This document shows, one piece after another, positions 9,368-17,120 of a stretch of 64,000 bases of DNA. The notes beneath the pieces were generated by a model, which did not search any database, was not told the DNA's origin, and saw only the letters and a list, made by a program, of their open reading frames with translations. A program made the position numbers and the translations under genes. Origin of the DNA: Chryseobacterium aurantiacum (lineage in GTDB: Bacteria; Bacteroidota; Bacteroidia; Flavobacteriales; Weeksellaceae); NCBI RefSeq assembly GCF_003020585.1, contig NZ_PXUE01000007.1, positions 62,001 through 126,000 on the forward strand. The letters are read 5' to 3'. Position 1 is the stretch's first letter, and each line of letters starts with the position of its first letter.

Positions 9368-9375
9368 TAAATTTG
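9368..9375 (+). promoter_or_regulatory. Candidate -7 promoter box of trpS
   Basis: TAAATTTG matches the Bacteroidota -7 consensus and lies 35 bases before the trpS start codon, directly after the upstream stop codon. No clear -33 TTG is present. Confidence 0.5.
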
Positions 9376-9410
9376 CAATTCATTAATTTTTAAATATAAA
9401 TTTTAAACAA

Positions 9411-10379
9411 ATGTCAAGAATTCTTACCGGCATTCAAGCCACCGGAACCCCACATCTTGGAAATCTTCTTGGGGCGATTATTCCTGCTATTGAACTTTCT
9501 AAGCAGGACAAAAATGAGTCATTCTTATTTATCGCCAACCTTCATACACTTACGCAGATTAAAGATGCGGAAGTACTAAGACAGAATACCTACGAGATTG
9601 CTGCGGCTTGGCTTGCTTGTGGACTAGATACCGAAAAAACGTTCTTTTACAGACAGAGTGATATCCCTGAAACCTGTGAACTTACTTGGCATTTATCATG
9701 TTTCTTTCCTTACCAGAGATTAACGCTGGCCCACTCATTCAAGGATAAGGCAGATAGACTTCAGGATGTGAATGCAGGATTATTTACCTACCCAATCTTG
9801 ATGGCTGCTGATATCTTACTGTATGATGCTGAAATTGTTCCTGTAGGAAAAGATCAGCTTCAACACTTGGAAATTGCAAGAGATGTTGCTTCAAGGTTTA
9901 ACAACCAAATGGGTGAGGTTTTTGTTTTACCACAATCTGAGCTTCAGGAGAATACAAAATATGTTCCCGGAACTGATGGCAGAAAAATGTCTAAATCAAT
10001 GGGGAATATCATCAATATTTTCCTTCCTGAAAAGGAGTTGAAGAAACAAGTAATGAGCATTGAATCGGATTCCAAATCACTGGAAGAAGCAAAAGATCCT
10101 GAAACAGATAAAACATTCCAGATTTACGAGCTTATTGCAACTCCTGAACAAACAGAGGAGCTTAGAGCTAAATATTTAGCAGGTAACTTTGGTTATGGTC
10201 ATGCTAAAAAGGAACTATTAGATCTTATTTTGGTTCGTTTTGAGAAAGAAAGAGAAATATTCAATTATTATATGACTCACCTTGATGAGCTGGAAGCAAA
10301 ACTTCAGGAGGGAGCAGAGAAAACAAGGCCTGTTGCTCTGGAAACTCTTAAAAGAGTAAGAACAAGCCTAGGTTTTTAA
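9411..10379 (+). CDS. trpS: Tryptophanyl-tRNA synthetase
   Basis: This class Ic synthetase charges tRNA-Trp. The HIGH-type motif reads TGTPHLGN (residues 11-18) and the KMSKS loop is at 192-196, preceded by GTDGR and followed by MGN. The MAADILLYDAEIVPVGKDQLQH block is typical of bacterial TrpS, and 322 residues is the normal length. It is transcribed alone, with a promoter box at 9368 and a terminator immediately after the gene. Confidence 0.97.
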   Translation: MSRILTGIQATGTPHLGNLLGAIIPAIELSKQDKNESFLFIANLHTLTQIKDAEVLRQNTYEIAAAWLACGLDTEKTFFYRQSDIPETCELTWHLSCFFPYQRLTLAHSFKDKADRLQDVNAGLFTYPILMAADILLYDAEIVPVGKDQLQHLEIARDVASRFNNQMGEVFVLPQSELQENTKYVPGTDGRKMSKSMGNIINIFLPEKELKKQVMSIESDSKSLEEAKDPETDKTFQIYELIATPEQTEELRAKYLAGNFGYGHAKKELLDLILVRFEKEREIFNYYMTHLDELEAKLQEGAEKTRPVALETLKRVRTSLGF

Positions 10380-10400
10380 CCACAAGCTTTACAACATAAG

Positions 10401-10427
10401 AAAGCCCTTCAGATTGAAGGGCTTTTC
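10401..10427 (+). terminator. Terminator of trpS, probably bidirectional
   Basis: A 9-bp perfect stem AAGCCCTTC / GAAGGGCTT with a 5-base loop is followed by a T run. It lies between convergent trpS and the sensor kinase gene and can serve both strands, although the U-run on the minus strand is weaker. Confidence 0.85.
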
Positions 10428-10465
10428 TATGTATTGATATTATTGGTTTTAAAATAATTAGACAA

Positions 10466-11749
10466 TCAAACCTTATTTTTCGTAAGGATAAAATAATGCA
10501 TTTTATCATCAAATTCATAGAGAATATCCCAACCCGGATATTGCTTAATGATTGTTTTAATGATAGACAACCCCAATCCGGTTGAGCCATGATCTGAACC
10601 TTGCTTATAGAAACGATTAAAAATCTGGGATTTATCCAGAGGAGCAGATGTTCCGCTATTTTGAAATGTAATTCTGTCTGTCTCAATAATAATATTTAAT
10701 GTTCTTTCTTCATTATTATACTTAATGGCATTTTTCAAAAGATTAGACAGGAGAATATCGGCAAGGTCCTTGTTAAAATCTGCCTGAAAATTTCCTTTTT
10801 CAATAATATTGACATCTACTTTTTTAAACTCTATAAAGTCTTCATAATTTTGAATCAGAGTATGAATCATGGCATTAAAGTCAACCCCTGACATTGTATT
10901 AAACTGACTGTTCTCTATTTTGGAGAGCATCAACAAGGATTTATTTAATCCCACCATCCTTCTCAGATCGGTTTTAACCTCAGTAAGAAAATTCAGGTTC
11001 TTTTTATCAAGATCTTCATTCTGAATCAGGAGGTCTATTTTATTGATAACAATGGCAAGCGGTGTCTGCAGCTCATGAGATGCGTTTTCGATAAATTGCT
11101 TTTGTTGATAGAAAACAAGTTCATTACGTTCAATCATTTCATTGATTTCAACATTTAATTCCTCAAACTCAGTTATACGATAGGTTTGATCTTCCTGTGA
11201 AAACGGAATTCCAAACTGATATTTTTTAAGCTTATCCAAAATTAGATAGAACGGACGCATAGCCTTGTTAAGGAGATATCCATTGACAGCAACAATACTT
11301 ATCACCAAGACAATATAAAGCACAATTAAAGCAGTGGTAAGATCATAGATTAACTCATCTTCCTCTACAGTAGAAGTTCTGATCACCAATCTCTGATGAT
11401 TTTTGAACTGATCAATAAAATCCGCCTCCAAAACCCTGTAAGGTTGATCTTTATCATCATACTCCATATAATACATTTTATTGTAGAGCCTGCTTTTATT
11501 TTTGTACTCTCCGGCACTAATGGGCATCATCTTGAATTCATTGAAACCAAAATCATTATTTTTTAAAAGCTGAGGATTAAGATAGACCGCTTTAATGATC
11601 TGTATTTTACGATCTTTCAGTCCATCATCCACATTATCATGCACTTCATCCAGAATATAGGCATAAAATAACCCTGCCCAAACTGCTATAATCAGCAGAA
11701 GGATCATGATAAGGTACTTGATGGTATAATATTTTAAAGAAACCTTCAT
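10466..11749 (-). CDS. Sensor histidine kinase
   Basis: This inner-membrane kinase has a transmembrane helix at ~11-31, an extracytoplasmic sensor region at ~32-135, a second helix at ~138-158, a HisKA domain with the phosphorylated His in NASHELQTP (H225), and a C-terminal HATPase with the N box (LLKNAIKYN) and G box (GSTGLGLSII). Length 427 residues is typical of OmpR-partner kinases. Its start overlaps the stop of the response regulator by one base, so the two are translationally coupled. The PepSY-like secreted proteins upstream suggest an envelope-related stimulus; that is inference. Confidence 0.92.
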   Translation of the reverse strand: MKVSLKYYTIKYLIMILLLIIAVWAGLFYAYILDEVHDNVDDGLKDRKIQIIKAVYLNPQLLKNNDFGFNEFKMMPISAGEYKNKSRLYNKMYYMEYDDKDQPYRVLEADFIDQFKNHQRLVIRTSTVEEDELIYDLTTALIVLYIVLVISIVAVNGYLLNKAMRPFYLILDKLKKYQFGIPFSQEDQTYRITEFEELNVEINEMIERNELVFYQQKQFIENASHELQTPLAIVINKIDLLIQNEDLDKKNLNFLTEVKTDLRRMVGLNKSLLMLSKIENSQFNTMSGVDFNAMIHTLIQNYEDFIEFKKVDVNIIEKGNFQADFNKDLADILLSNLLKNAIKYNNEERTLNIIIETDRITFQNSGTSAPLDKSQIFNRFYKQGSDHGSTGLGLSIIKTIIKQYPGWDILYEFDDKMHYFILTKNKV

Positions 11750-12420
11750 TAGACAAATTTATATCCTATTCCGTATACTGCCTGAAAGTCTGCTTCTGCA
11801 TTAAGTGTTTTCAGTTTTTTACGAAGATTTTTGATTTGTGAGTAAATAAAATCCAGGCTGTCTGCCTGATCTATATAATCTCCCCAGATGGCCTCGGCCA
11901 AGGTAGTTTTTTGCAATGTTTTTTCCGGGTGAATCAAAAAGTAATACAAAAGATCATATTCCTTACGGTTCAGGACCAGCTCCTCAGCACCTATCTTTAC
12001 ATTTCTGTTTTCCGGATCAATGCTTATATTTTTATACCTGATAATATTTTCTCCATCCTGATTTTTTCTTCTTATTACAGATCTGATCCTAGCCATCAGC
12101 TCTGCAAGGTGAAAGGGCTTTGCAAGATAATCATCTGCTCCAATTTCCAATCCTGTTACCTTATCATCCACAGAGTCTTTTGCAGACAGAATGATTACCG
12201 GATCTTTTTTGTGCAGCTTCTTTATTTCTCTCAACAGGTCTATACCACTTCCGTCAGGCAGCATGATATCCAGAAGAATGCAGTCATATTCATAGGATAT
12301 AATCTTTTCCAGTCCGGAACTGTAATTCTCTGCATGTTCTACAATAAAATGTTCTGCTTCCAGAAATTTCTGTACAGTATCCCTTAGGTCCGGTTCATCT
12401 TCTACTATTAAAATCTTCAT
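11749..12420 (-). CDS. OmpR-family response regulator
   Basis: The N-terminal receiver domain starts MKILIVEDEPDLRD, with the phospho-acceptor at D51 (ILLDIMLPDG) and the conserved Lys at 101 (YLAKPF). The C-terminal winged helix carries the VLNRKEYDLLYYFL and YGIGYKF blocks. I chose the ATG at 12420 (223 residues): the longer frame begins with a TTG at 12453 and adds 11 residues the family lacks. It is the first gene of the regulator-kinase pair, with a perfect -7 box at 12466-12473. Targets are not shown by sequence; the neighbouring PepSY-like genes are candidates. Confidence 0.92.
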   Translation of the reverse strand: MKILIVEDEPDLRDTVQKFLEAEHFIVEHAENYSSGLEKIISYEYDCILLDIMLPDGSGIDLLREIKKLHKKDPVIILSAKDSVDDKVTGLEIGADDYLAKPFHLAELMARIRSVIRRKNQDGENIIRYKNISIDPENRNVKIGAEELVLNRKEYDLLYYFLIHPEKTLQKTTLAEAIWGDYIDQADSLDFIYSQIKNLRKKLKTLNAEADFQAVYGIGYKFV

Positions 12421-12465
12421 ATTACCAGCGGTTTGTAATGCCTTTCGGCACAATTAAGCTTATAT

Positions 12466-12473
12466 CAAATATA
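12466..12473 (-). promoter_or_regulatory. Candidate -7 promoter box of the two-component operon
   Basis: On the minus strand the sequence is TATATTTG, an exact TAnnTTTG match, 45 bases before the response regulator start. No TTG was found at -33. Confidence 0.5.
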
Positions 12474-12488
12474 TGAAATTATAAAGTT

Positions 12489-12543
12489 GGAAGCCAGAAG
12501 AATAAAGCTTGTCATTTCAACATTCTTTAGTCCTCCGGCTCCC
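12489..12543. repeat. Intergenic inverted repeat (REP-like hairpin)
   Basis: The arms at 12489-12507 and 12525-12543 (19 bases each) pair with four non-Watson-Crick positions, three of which are G-U pairs when read as minus-strand RNA, around a 17-base loop. It sits between the 68-residue PepSY-like gene and the response regulator. There is no U-run, so it is not a classic terminator. The G+C content is higher than its surroundings, as in dispersed palindromic repeats of flavobacterial genomes. Confidence 0.6.
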
Positions 12544-12556
12544 ATTCTTTCAAAAG

Positions 12557-12763
12557 TTAATTTGATTTTACAAAGCGTCCATCTGCATCAAAAACAAGAC
12601 ACAAACCGCTCATTAAATGAATTTTATAGGCATTATATTTTTTCTCAATGGAACTAACCACGCTGCACGGATGGTGCTTGGTCATAAAAGACACAATACT
12701 TTTTCTAATCTTACCGGAAGATGCTTTTCTCCCGTTGCTGTTTATTAAATTCCAATTAACCAT
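12557..12763 (-). CDS. Single-domain PepSY-like protein without signal peptide
   Basis: The 68-residue protein ends with KYNAYKIHLMSGLCLVFDADGRFVKSN, which lines up with the two repeats of the next gene upstream (DYKVYLSNGMKMEFDSNG and SYKAELSNGLELEFDKNG). It is therefore one PepSY-like (DUF2874, BLIP-like) unit. Unlike its neighbour it has no signal peptide, so it would stay in the cytoplasm, or it is the remnant of a longer secreted gene. The start is an ATG, and 36 bases separate it from the upstream gene, so they are probably co-transcribed. Confidence 0.65.
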   Translation of the reverse strand: MVNWNLINSNGRKASSGKIRKSIVSFMTKHHPCSVVSSIEKKYNAYKIHLMSGLCLVFDADGRFVKSN

Positions 12764-12799
12764 AGTATTAAAATTTTATTGTTAGTCTTTAGTTCAGAA

Positions 12800-13249
12800 C
12801 TAATCGTCAATTCTTTTAAAATTTCCGTTTTTATCAAATTCCAGCTCCAGTCCGTTGGAAAGTTCAGCCTTATAAGACCATCTTTTCTTTTCTATCTTCA
12901 TGATATAGGTATTCGGGAAATTCTTTGTGCTATAGTTTTTAATGGATGCAGGAATAAAACCATATGGAATTTTCTGATGTTTGCCATCAACTTCTTTCCA
13001 GGTTCCGTTGCTGTCAAATTCCATTTTCATTCCGTTGCTCAGGTATACCTTATAATCATCCACACCATAGATTTCTCTGTCTTCTATCACTGAACTTACA
13101 GCAATCCCTTTAAAGTGAGCTGCAAGGAAAGTTTTGGCTGTCTTAGGCAGTTGATTTGGGTTTATAGCTCTGTCCTGTGCAAACATTAAGCTTCCCATTA
13201 ACATAAAAATTAAAATAAATACTCCTGTGATTTTCTTTACATTTTTCAT
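12800..13249 (-). CDS. Secreted protein with two PepSY-like (DUF2874) repeats
   Basis: I chose the ATG at 13249 because it gives a clean signal peptide (MKNVKKITGVFILIFMLMG..., cleavage after MFAQ); the longer frame adds 14 residues in front of it. The mature protein has two PepSY-like units of about 55 residues each, with the shared pattern YK(V/A)xLSNGxxxEFDxNG. Such proteins are periplasmic, bind no known ligand with certainty, and are often found beside two-component systems in Bacteroidota, as here. It may be a target or a modulator of the adjacent kinase; this is inference from position. Confidence 0.8.
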   Translation of the reverse strand: MKNVKKITGVFILIFMLMGSLMFAQDRAINPNQLPKTAKTFLAAHFKGIAVSSVIEDREIYGVDDYKVYLSNGMKMEFDSNGTWKEVDGKHQKIPYGFIPASIKNYSTKNFPNTYIMKIEKKRWSYKAELSNGLELEFDKNGNFKRIDD

Positions 13250-13364
13250 AACATTAAGTTTTTCTGTCATTATTATAGAGCAAAGATCCAAATCAATTTA
13301 GGAAAGAATTGGGAAAAACTTAATGGATAAAAATAAAGTGATAAAAATGGCAAGAATAGAGGAT

Positions 13365-13475
13365 ATAATTAAACCATTAAGAATAGAGTAAGTTTTTAAG
13401 AGAATAAATCCTTATTGCCTTCCTAGACGTAAGTCTTTCTCTTAAGAGCTTCAATAGCCTTAATGGTTTAATTAT
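13365..13475. repeat. 111-bp palindromic intergenic element
   Basis: A perfect 17-bp inverted repeat (13365-13381 and 13459-13475) encloses a second 9-bp inverted repeat (13396-13404 and 13437-13445). The whole element can fold into one long cruciform. It lies between the YjjG-like gene and the PepSY-like gene, codes for nothing visible, and looks like a MITE- or REP-type dispersed element. It could also end transcription of the YjjG-like gene. Confidence 0.65.
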
Positions 13476-13503
13476 AAGTTTGCCTTTAAGCTTGATCAGG
13501 AAA

Positions 13504-14199
13504 CTACAGATATTCCTTGATCTGGTGAAGATGGGTAATGGCTTTCAATCCTGTTCCCTGTTTGTCTTCCTTATAGACATCAAAGAAAATAGAGTCCATT
13601 CCGAAGTCTCTTGCTCCCATAGCATCAGCAACCCAGTCATCTCCGATAAGGATACTTTCTTCTTTTTTAGCATCAGAAAGCCCCAGAGAATATTCAAAAA
13701 TTTTAGGGTTAGGTTTTCTTACTCCTATGGCATCTGCACTGGTAATTGTTTTAAAATAAGGTGCAATACCCGATAGGGTGCATTTTCTTTCCGTTACATC
13801 CTGAAACCCATTAGAAATAATGTGTAACGTATAATTCTTAGCCTTTAAATAATCAAGAATATCTTCTGCACCCTCCACCAATTCATTATGGCTTACAATG
13901 TTGTCCAGAAAATTTTCCTCAAAATAAAGTGACAGTTCTTTATTATCCACTCCAAAATGCATGAAGGAATCATAAAAACGGTGTTCTCTCAAATACTCTT
14001 TGCCTATAATTCCATCTCTTATTTTCTCCCAAAGATCTTCATTGATCTCATGGTAAACATCATGAAACTCTTCAAAGTCGATATTATACTTCGAAGTAAT
14101 TTCTTGTTTTTCGAAAAGTTCTTTGATGGTTAGGTAGGCATTTCTACGATGATCCCAGAGCGTATTGTCCAGGTCAAAAAAAACGTGCTGCATTCTCAT
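13504..14199 (-). CDS. YjjG-family HAD phosphatase (noncanonical pyrimidine nucleotidase)
   Basis: This HAD hydrolase has motif I FFDLDNTLWDH, motif II in LHIISNG, motif III Lys in GVRKPNPKIF and motif IV IGDDWVADAMGA. The long helical cap between motif I and II and the overall match fit YjjG, a cytoplasmic 5'-nucleotidase that removes noncanonical pyrimidine nucleotides. I chose the ATG at 14199 (MRMQHVFF, 231 residues); the frame extends to a TTG further out. A perfect -7 box ends 6 bases before this ATG, predicting a leaderless mRNA, which supports the start. The exact substrate is not certain from sequence. Confidence 0.85.
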   Translation of the reverse strand: MRMQHVFFDLDNTLWDHRRNAYLTIKELFEKQEITSKYNIDFEEFHDVYHEINEDLWEKIRDGIIGKEYLREHRFYDSFMHFGVDNKELSLYFEENFLDNIVSHNELVEGAEDILDYLKAKNYTLHIISNGFQDVTERKCTLSGIAPYFKTITSADAIGVRKPNPKIFEYSLGLSDAKKEESILIGDDWVADAMGARDFGMDSIFFDVYKEDKQGTGLKAITHLHQIKEYL

Positions 14200-14205
14200 A
14201 CAGCA

Positions 14206-14213
14206 CAAAGTTA
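14206..14213 (-). promoter_or_regulatory. -7 box placing a leaderless start on the YjjG-like gene
   Basis: Minus-strand TAACTTTG matches TAnnTTTG exactly and ends 6 bases before the ATG. Bacteroidota transcription normally starts about 5-7 bases after this box, so the mRNA would begin at or next to the start codon. Confidence 0.55.
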
Positions 14214-14219
14214 ATAATT

Positions 14220-14354
14220 TTAATTTTTTGAGATAGGATAATTCTTGCTCTTGCTTTTCACAATTTCAAGATTTTTAGAAAAATTGAGCAGAAAATCAAT
14301 GGTTTGTTTCTTAGGTTTCAAAGTTTTCACTTTTAAGGAATCATTTTTTTTCAT
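14220..14354 (-). CDS. Small basic protein, 44 residues, conserved-looking
   Basis: An ATG at 14354 opens a 44-codon frame ending in TAA. The product begins MKKNDSLKVKTLKPKKQTID, continues FLLNFSKNLEIV and ends ISKN. It is Lys-rich with one amphipathic segment. I recall similar flavobacterial small proteins with a (T/S)LxPKKxTxxFLLNFSK core, which is the main reason for the call. It lies between the sigma factor (stop 14403) and the YjjG-like gene in the same direction, and may be co-transcribed with the sigma gene, 48 bases downstream. Function unknown. Confidence 0.6.
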   Translation of the reverse strand: MKKNDSLKVKTLKPKKQTIDFLLNFSKNLEIVKSKSKNYPISKN

Positions 14355-14402
14355 AGGCGAGATATGTTTTCCTTAAAAACGTAAAATTTCACAAAATATT
14401 AT

Positions 14403-14993
14403 CTACCTGGTTAATATTATGTTATTTTCCTCCATGATTTTTCTCAGGTTGATCAGCGCATACCTTACCCTTCCGAGTGTCGTATTAATGCTCATATCTG
14501 TGTGATCTGCAATTTCCTTGAAACTCAGCCCGTCAAAGAATCTTAATTTGATTACTTCTTGCTGATTTTGTGGGAGAAACTGTAACATTCTCAATAGGTC
14601 TTCCTGAATCTGATTCGTTACCAATTGATCTTCAATATTTTCTGAAGGCTCTCTGATCAGGTCAAAAATAGAATATTCATCAGTTTCAAATGTAGTTTCT
14701 GAAACCTTGATGTTTTTGGCTTTTGATCTGAAATGGTCAATGATTAGGTTGTGGGAGATTCTTTTGGCCCAAAGGATAAATTTACCCTCTTCGTTATAAC
14801 GTCCTTCCTTTAGCATTACAATAATTTTCATGAATGTATCCTGAAAAACATCGTTGGCTAAATCTTCATCATTAATTTTGTAAAAAATGAATGTAAACAG
14901 CTCTCTCTGGTGGCGATGAATGAGGGTAGACAATGCTCCCTCGTCACCTTTCTGGTAAAGCGAAATTAGTAAACTATCCGATTTTGATTTCAT
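14403..14993 (-). CDS. ECF-type RNA polymerase sigma factor
   Basis: The 196-residue protein has sigma region 2 (ELFTFIFYKINDEDLANDVFQDTFMKII, then WAKRISHNLIIDHFR) and region 4 (LPQNQQEVIKLRFFDGLSFKEIADHTDMSINTTLGRVRYAL). It lacks regions 1 and 3, as expected for extracytoplasmic-function sigma factors. I chose the ATG at 14993; the longer frame begins with TTG at 15005. No anti-sigma gene is adjacent: the next genes in the same direction are a 44-residue protein and the YjjG-like enzyme. A 23-codon frame overlaps its start in another frame (15001-15050 region) and could couple translation. Confidence 0.9.
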   Translation of the reverse strand: MKSKSDSLLISLYQKGDEGALSTLIHRHQRELFTFIFYKINDEDLANDVFQDTFMKIIVMLKEGRYNEEGKFILWAKRISHNLIIDHFRSKAKNIKVSETTFETDEYSIFDLIREPSENIEDQLVTNQIQEDLLRMLQFLPQNQQEVIKLRFFDGLSFKEIADHTDMSINTTLGRVRYALINLRKIMEENNIILTR

Positions 14994-15189
14994 AACTCTT
15001 CTCAATATAAATATTTGCAGACAGGTAATCCTCCAGATATTTCATCTGGCCTTTGCTGTATATACAAAACAGTTTTCTAGAGTAGAGTCTCTTCAATAGG
15101 CGGTACACTTATATTATGGTGTAAATATAATAATTTTTTAATAACTGTTAAGCTATTATTAAATTTTCACAAGAAAAATTTAAAAAAAA

Positions 15190-15681
15190 TCATTTAAACA
15201 TGTCATGAATAAAGACAGTAGGGATATTTAATGTAAAATTAATATTTAGACCTTTCATTTCTTTTCCGTTTAATCGGGTATCTCCGATAGGGAAGGCATA
15301 CCCCCCTGTAAGATCCAGCATTCCAAATAAAGTAACGCCAATTTTCGGGGCTATATACTTGTTGGTCCCCTCCGCTCCTACTAAAAAGTAATAGGAATGA
15401 TAGAAGTCCACATTTTTTTGAAAGTTAAGCAATACATCAGCCTGAAGCTTCGGCATGATGGCAAACTTAGAATCCGTAGCACCCATTAAGGCAGAGCCTC
15501 CCAATCTATAAATTACATCATCATTTTTAAGAAAAAGCAACTTACCTCCTACTTCTCCAAAACTTTGATTTTGATAGGTATATCCTACCGTAATCATTTT
15601 GTGCATGGTATACTGAGCTTTTGCCAATGTACTTAGCAAAATCAGGGATAGGATTGTAATTGCAGTTCGAAAATTCATCAT
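15190..15681 (-). CDS. Exported small beta-rich protein, probable outer-membrane barrel
   Basis: A signal peptide (MMNFRTAITILSLILLSTLAKA, cleavage before QYTM) is followed by about 140 residues of alternating hydrophobic strands with Gly/Tyr turns (VGYTYQNQSFGEVGGKLLFL, YYFLVGAEG, IGVTLFGMLDLTGGYAFPIG). This suggests an 8-strand-type barrel or a secreted beta protein. Two ATGs are possible: 15681 gives the cleaner signal, while 15699 adds six residues. It follows the metK terminator in the same direction, so it probably needs its own promoter or read-through. I recognise no family. Confidence 0.65.
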   Translation of the reverse strand: MMNFRTAITILSLILLSTLAKAQYTMHKMITVGYTYQNQSFGEVGGKLLFLKNDDVIYRLGGSALMGATDSKFAIMPKLQADVLLNFQKNVDFYHSYYFLVGAEGTNKYIAPKIGVTLFGMLDLTGGYAFPIGDTRLNGKEMKGLNINFTLNIPTVFIHDMFK

Positions 15682-15702
15682 CTTTCTATTTATTATCATG
15701 TA

Positions 15703-15741
15703 AAATTAAAAAAAACTGCCTTATCAGAAGATAAAGCAGTT
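15703..15741 (-). terminator. Terminator of metK
   Basis: On the minus strand a 12-bp stem (arms 15730-15741 and 15714-15725, one G-U pair) with a TTCT loop is followed by a run of eight T residues. It lies 23 bases after the metK stop codon. Confidence 0.9.
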
Positions 15742-15764
15742 CATATATTTATTCCAAAGAAAAA

Positions 15765-17045
15765 TTAAATTCCAAAAGCGGCTTTAATTTCTTCTACTTT
15801 GTCTAGTTTCTCCCAAGTAAAGAACTCAAGATCTTTCAACGTAAGTTCATTCTTATGACCTTTGTTGAATGTTTTATCAGCTACATAGTGCTCTTTACCC
15901 ATGTGTCCGTAAGAAGCAGTTTCCTGATAGATAGGATTTCTTAGCTTTAAGTTCTGCTCAATAGCGTAAGGTCTTAAATCAAAGATTGTAGAAACTTTTT
16001 TCGCGATATCACCATCGTGAAGATCAACTTTTGCAGTTCCGTAAGTATTGATGTATAAACCACAAGGCTCAGCTACTCCAATTGCATAGGAAACCTGCAC
16101 CAAAACTTCGTCAGCAATACCTGCTGCTACCAAGTTCTTAGCAATGTGTCTTGTAGCATACGCAGCACTTCTATCTACTTTTGACGGGTCTTTTCCAGAG
16201 AAAGCACCACCACCGTGAGCTCCTTTACCACCATATGTATCAACAATGATTTTTCTACCTGTAAGACCGGTATCTCCGTGAGGTCCTCCGATAACGAATT
16301 TCCCTGTAGGGTTGATGTGATATTTGATCTGATCATTAAATAAAGCCTTAATTTCCTCTGTCTGCTGAGCAACCACTCTAGGAACAAGAATGCTCTTGAT
16401 ATCTTCACGGATCTTGTTCAGCATTTCTTCTTCAGCTCCGAAGTCATCATGCTGAGTAGAAACTACGATAGAATCAATTCTGATGGGCTTATGGTCGTCT
16501 GAATATTCAATAGTAACCTGGCTTTTTGCATCAGGACGAAGATAAGTGATCTCCTTATTTTCTCTTCTGATAGCAGAAAGTTCCTTAAGGATGGTATGTG
16601 CTAAATCCAAAGCAAGAGGCATATAATTTGCCGTTTCATTGGTAGCGTATCCAAACATCATCCCCTGGTCACCTGCTCCTTGTGCATTTGCTTTAGCTTC
16701 AAAAGATTCATCATTTACAGCTCTGTCAACTCCCTGGTTGATGTCAGGAGACTGCTCATGGATTGCAGAAATTACTCCACAAGAATCCCCGTTGAACATA
16801 TATTCACCTTTTGTGTAACCAATTCCGTTGATTACTTCTCTAGCAATTGTTTGAACGTCAAGATAAGCATCAGATTTTACTTCTCCGGCCAATACTACCT
16901 GTCCTGTAGTTACCAGAGTTTCACATGCTACTTTTGAACTTTTATCGTACGCTAAGAAATTGTCGATTAATGCATCAGAAATTTGATCTGCAATTTTATC
17001 CGGATGTCCTTCTGAAACTGATTCAGACGTAAATAAATAAGACAT
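15765..17045 (-). CDS. metK: S-adenosylmethionine synthetase
   Basis: MetK makes SAM from methionine and ATP in the cytoplasm. Signatures are FTSESVSEGHPDK near the N-terminus, the hexapeptide region GAGDQG (123-128) and the P-loop-like GGGAFSGKD (278-286). At 426 residues it has the usual Bacteroidota length. The gene is preceded by a consensus promoter at 17183-17213 and a SAM-II-like riboswitch at 17121-17168, and is followed by a strong terminator, so it is a single-gene unit under feedback by its own product. Confidence 0.98.
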   Translation of the reverse strand: MSYLFTSESVSEGHPDKIADQISDALIDNFLAYDKSSKVACETLVTTGQVVLAGEVKSDAYLDVQTIAREVINGIGYTKGEYMFNGDSCGVISAIHEQSPDINQGVDRAVNDESFEAKANAQGAGDQGMMFGYATNETANYMPLALDLAHTILKELSAIRRENKEITYLRPDAKSQVTIEYSDDHKPIRIDSIVVSTQHDDFGAEEEMLNKIREDIKSILVPRVVAQQTEEIKALFNDQIKYHINPTGKFVIGGPHGDTGLTGRKIIVDTYGGKGAHGGGAFSGKDPSKVDRSAAYATRHIAKNLVAAGIADEVLVQVSYAIGVAEPCGLYINTYGTAKVDLHDGDIAKKVSTIFDLRPYAIEQNLKLRNPIYQETASYGHMGKEHYVADKTFNKGHKNELTLKDLEFFTWEKLDKVEEIKAAFGI

Positions 17046-17120
17046 ATTATTCTTTGTTTTTTAGATTAAAAAATATTGACGAAGAAAAATAAGAATAAAA
17101 TTGCCCGAAAAAAGAATACT

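Noticed and set aside
12779..13093. A 104-residue plus-strand open frame.
   Set aside because: It is antisense to the PepSY-like gene, whose signal peptide and repeats make the minus strand the coding one.
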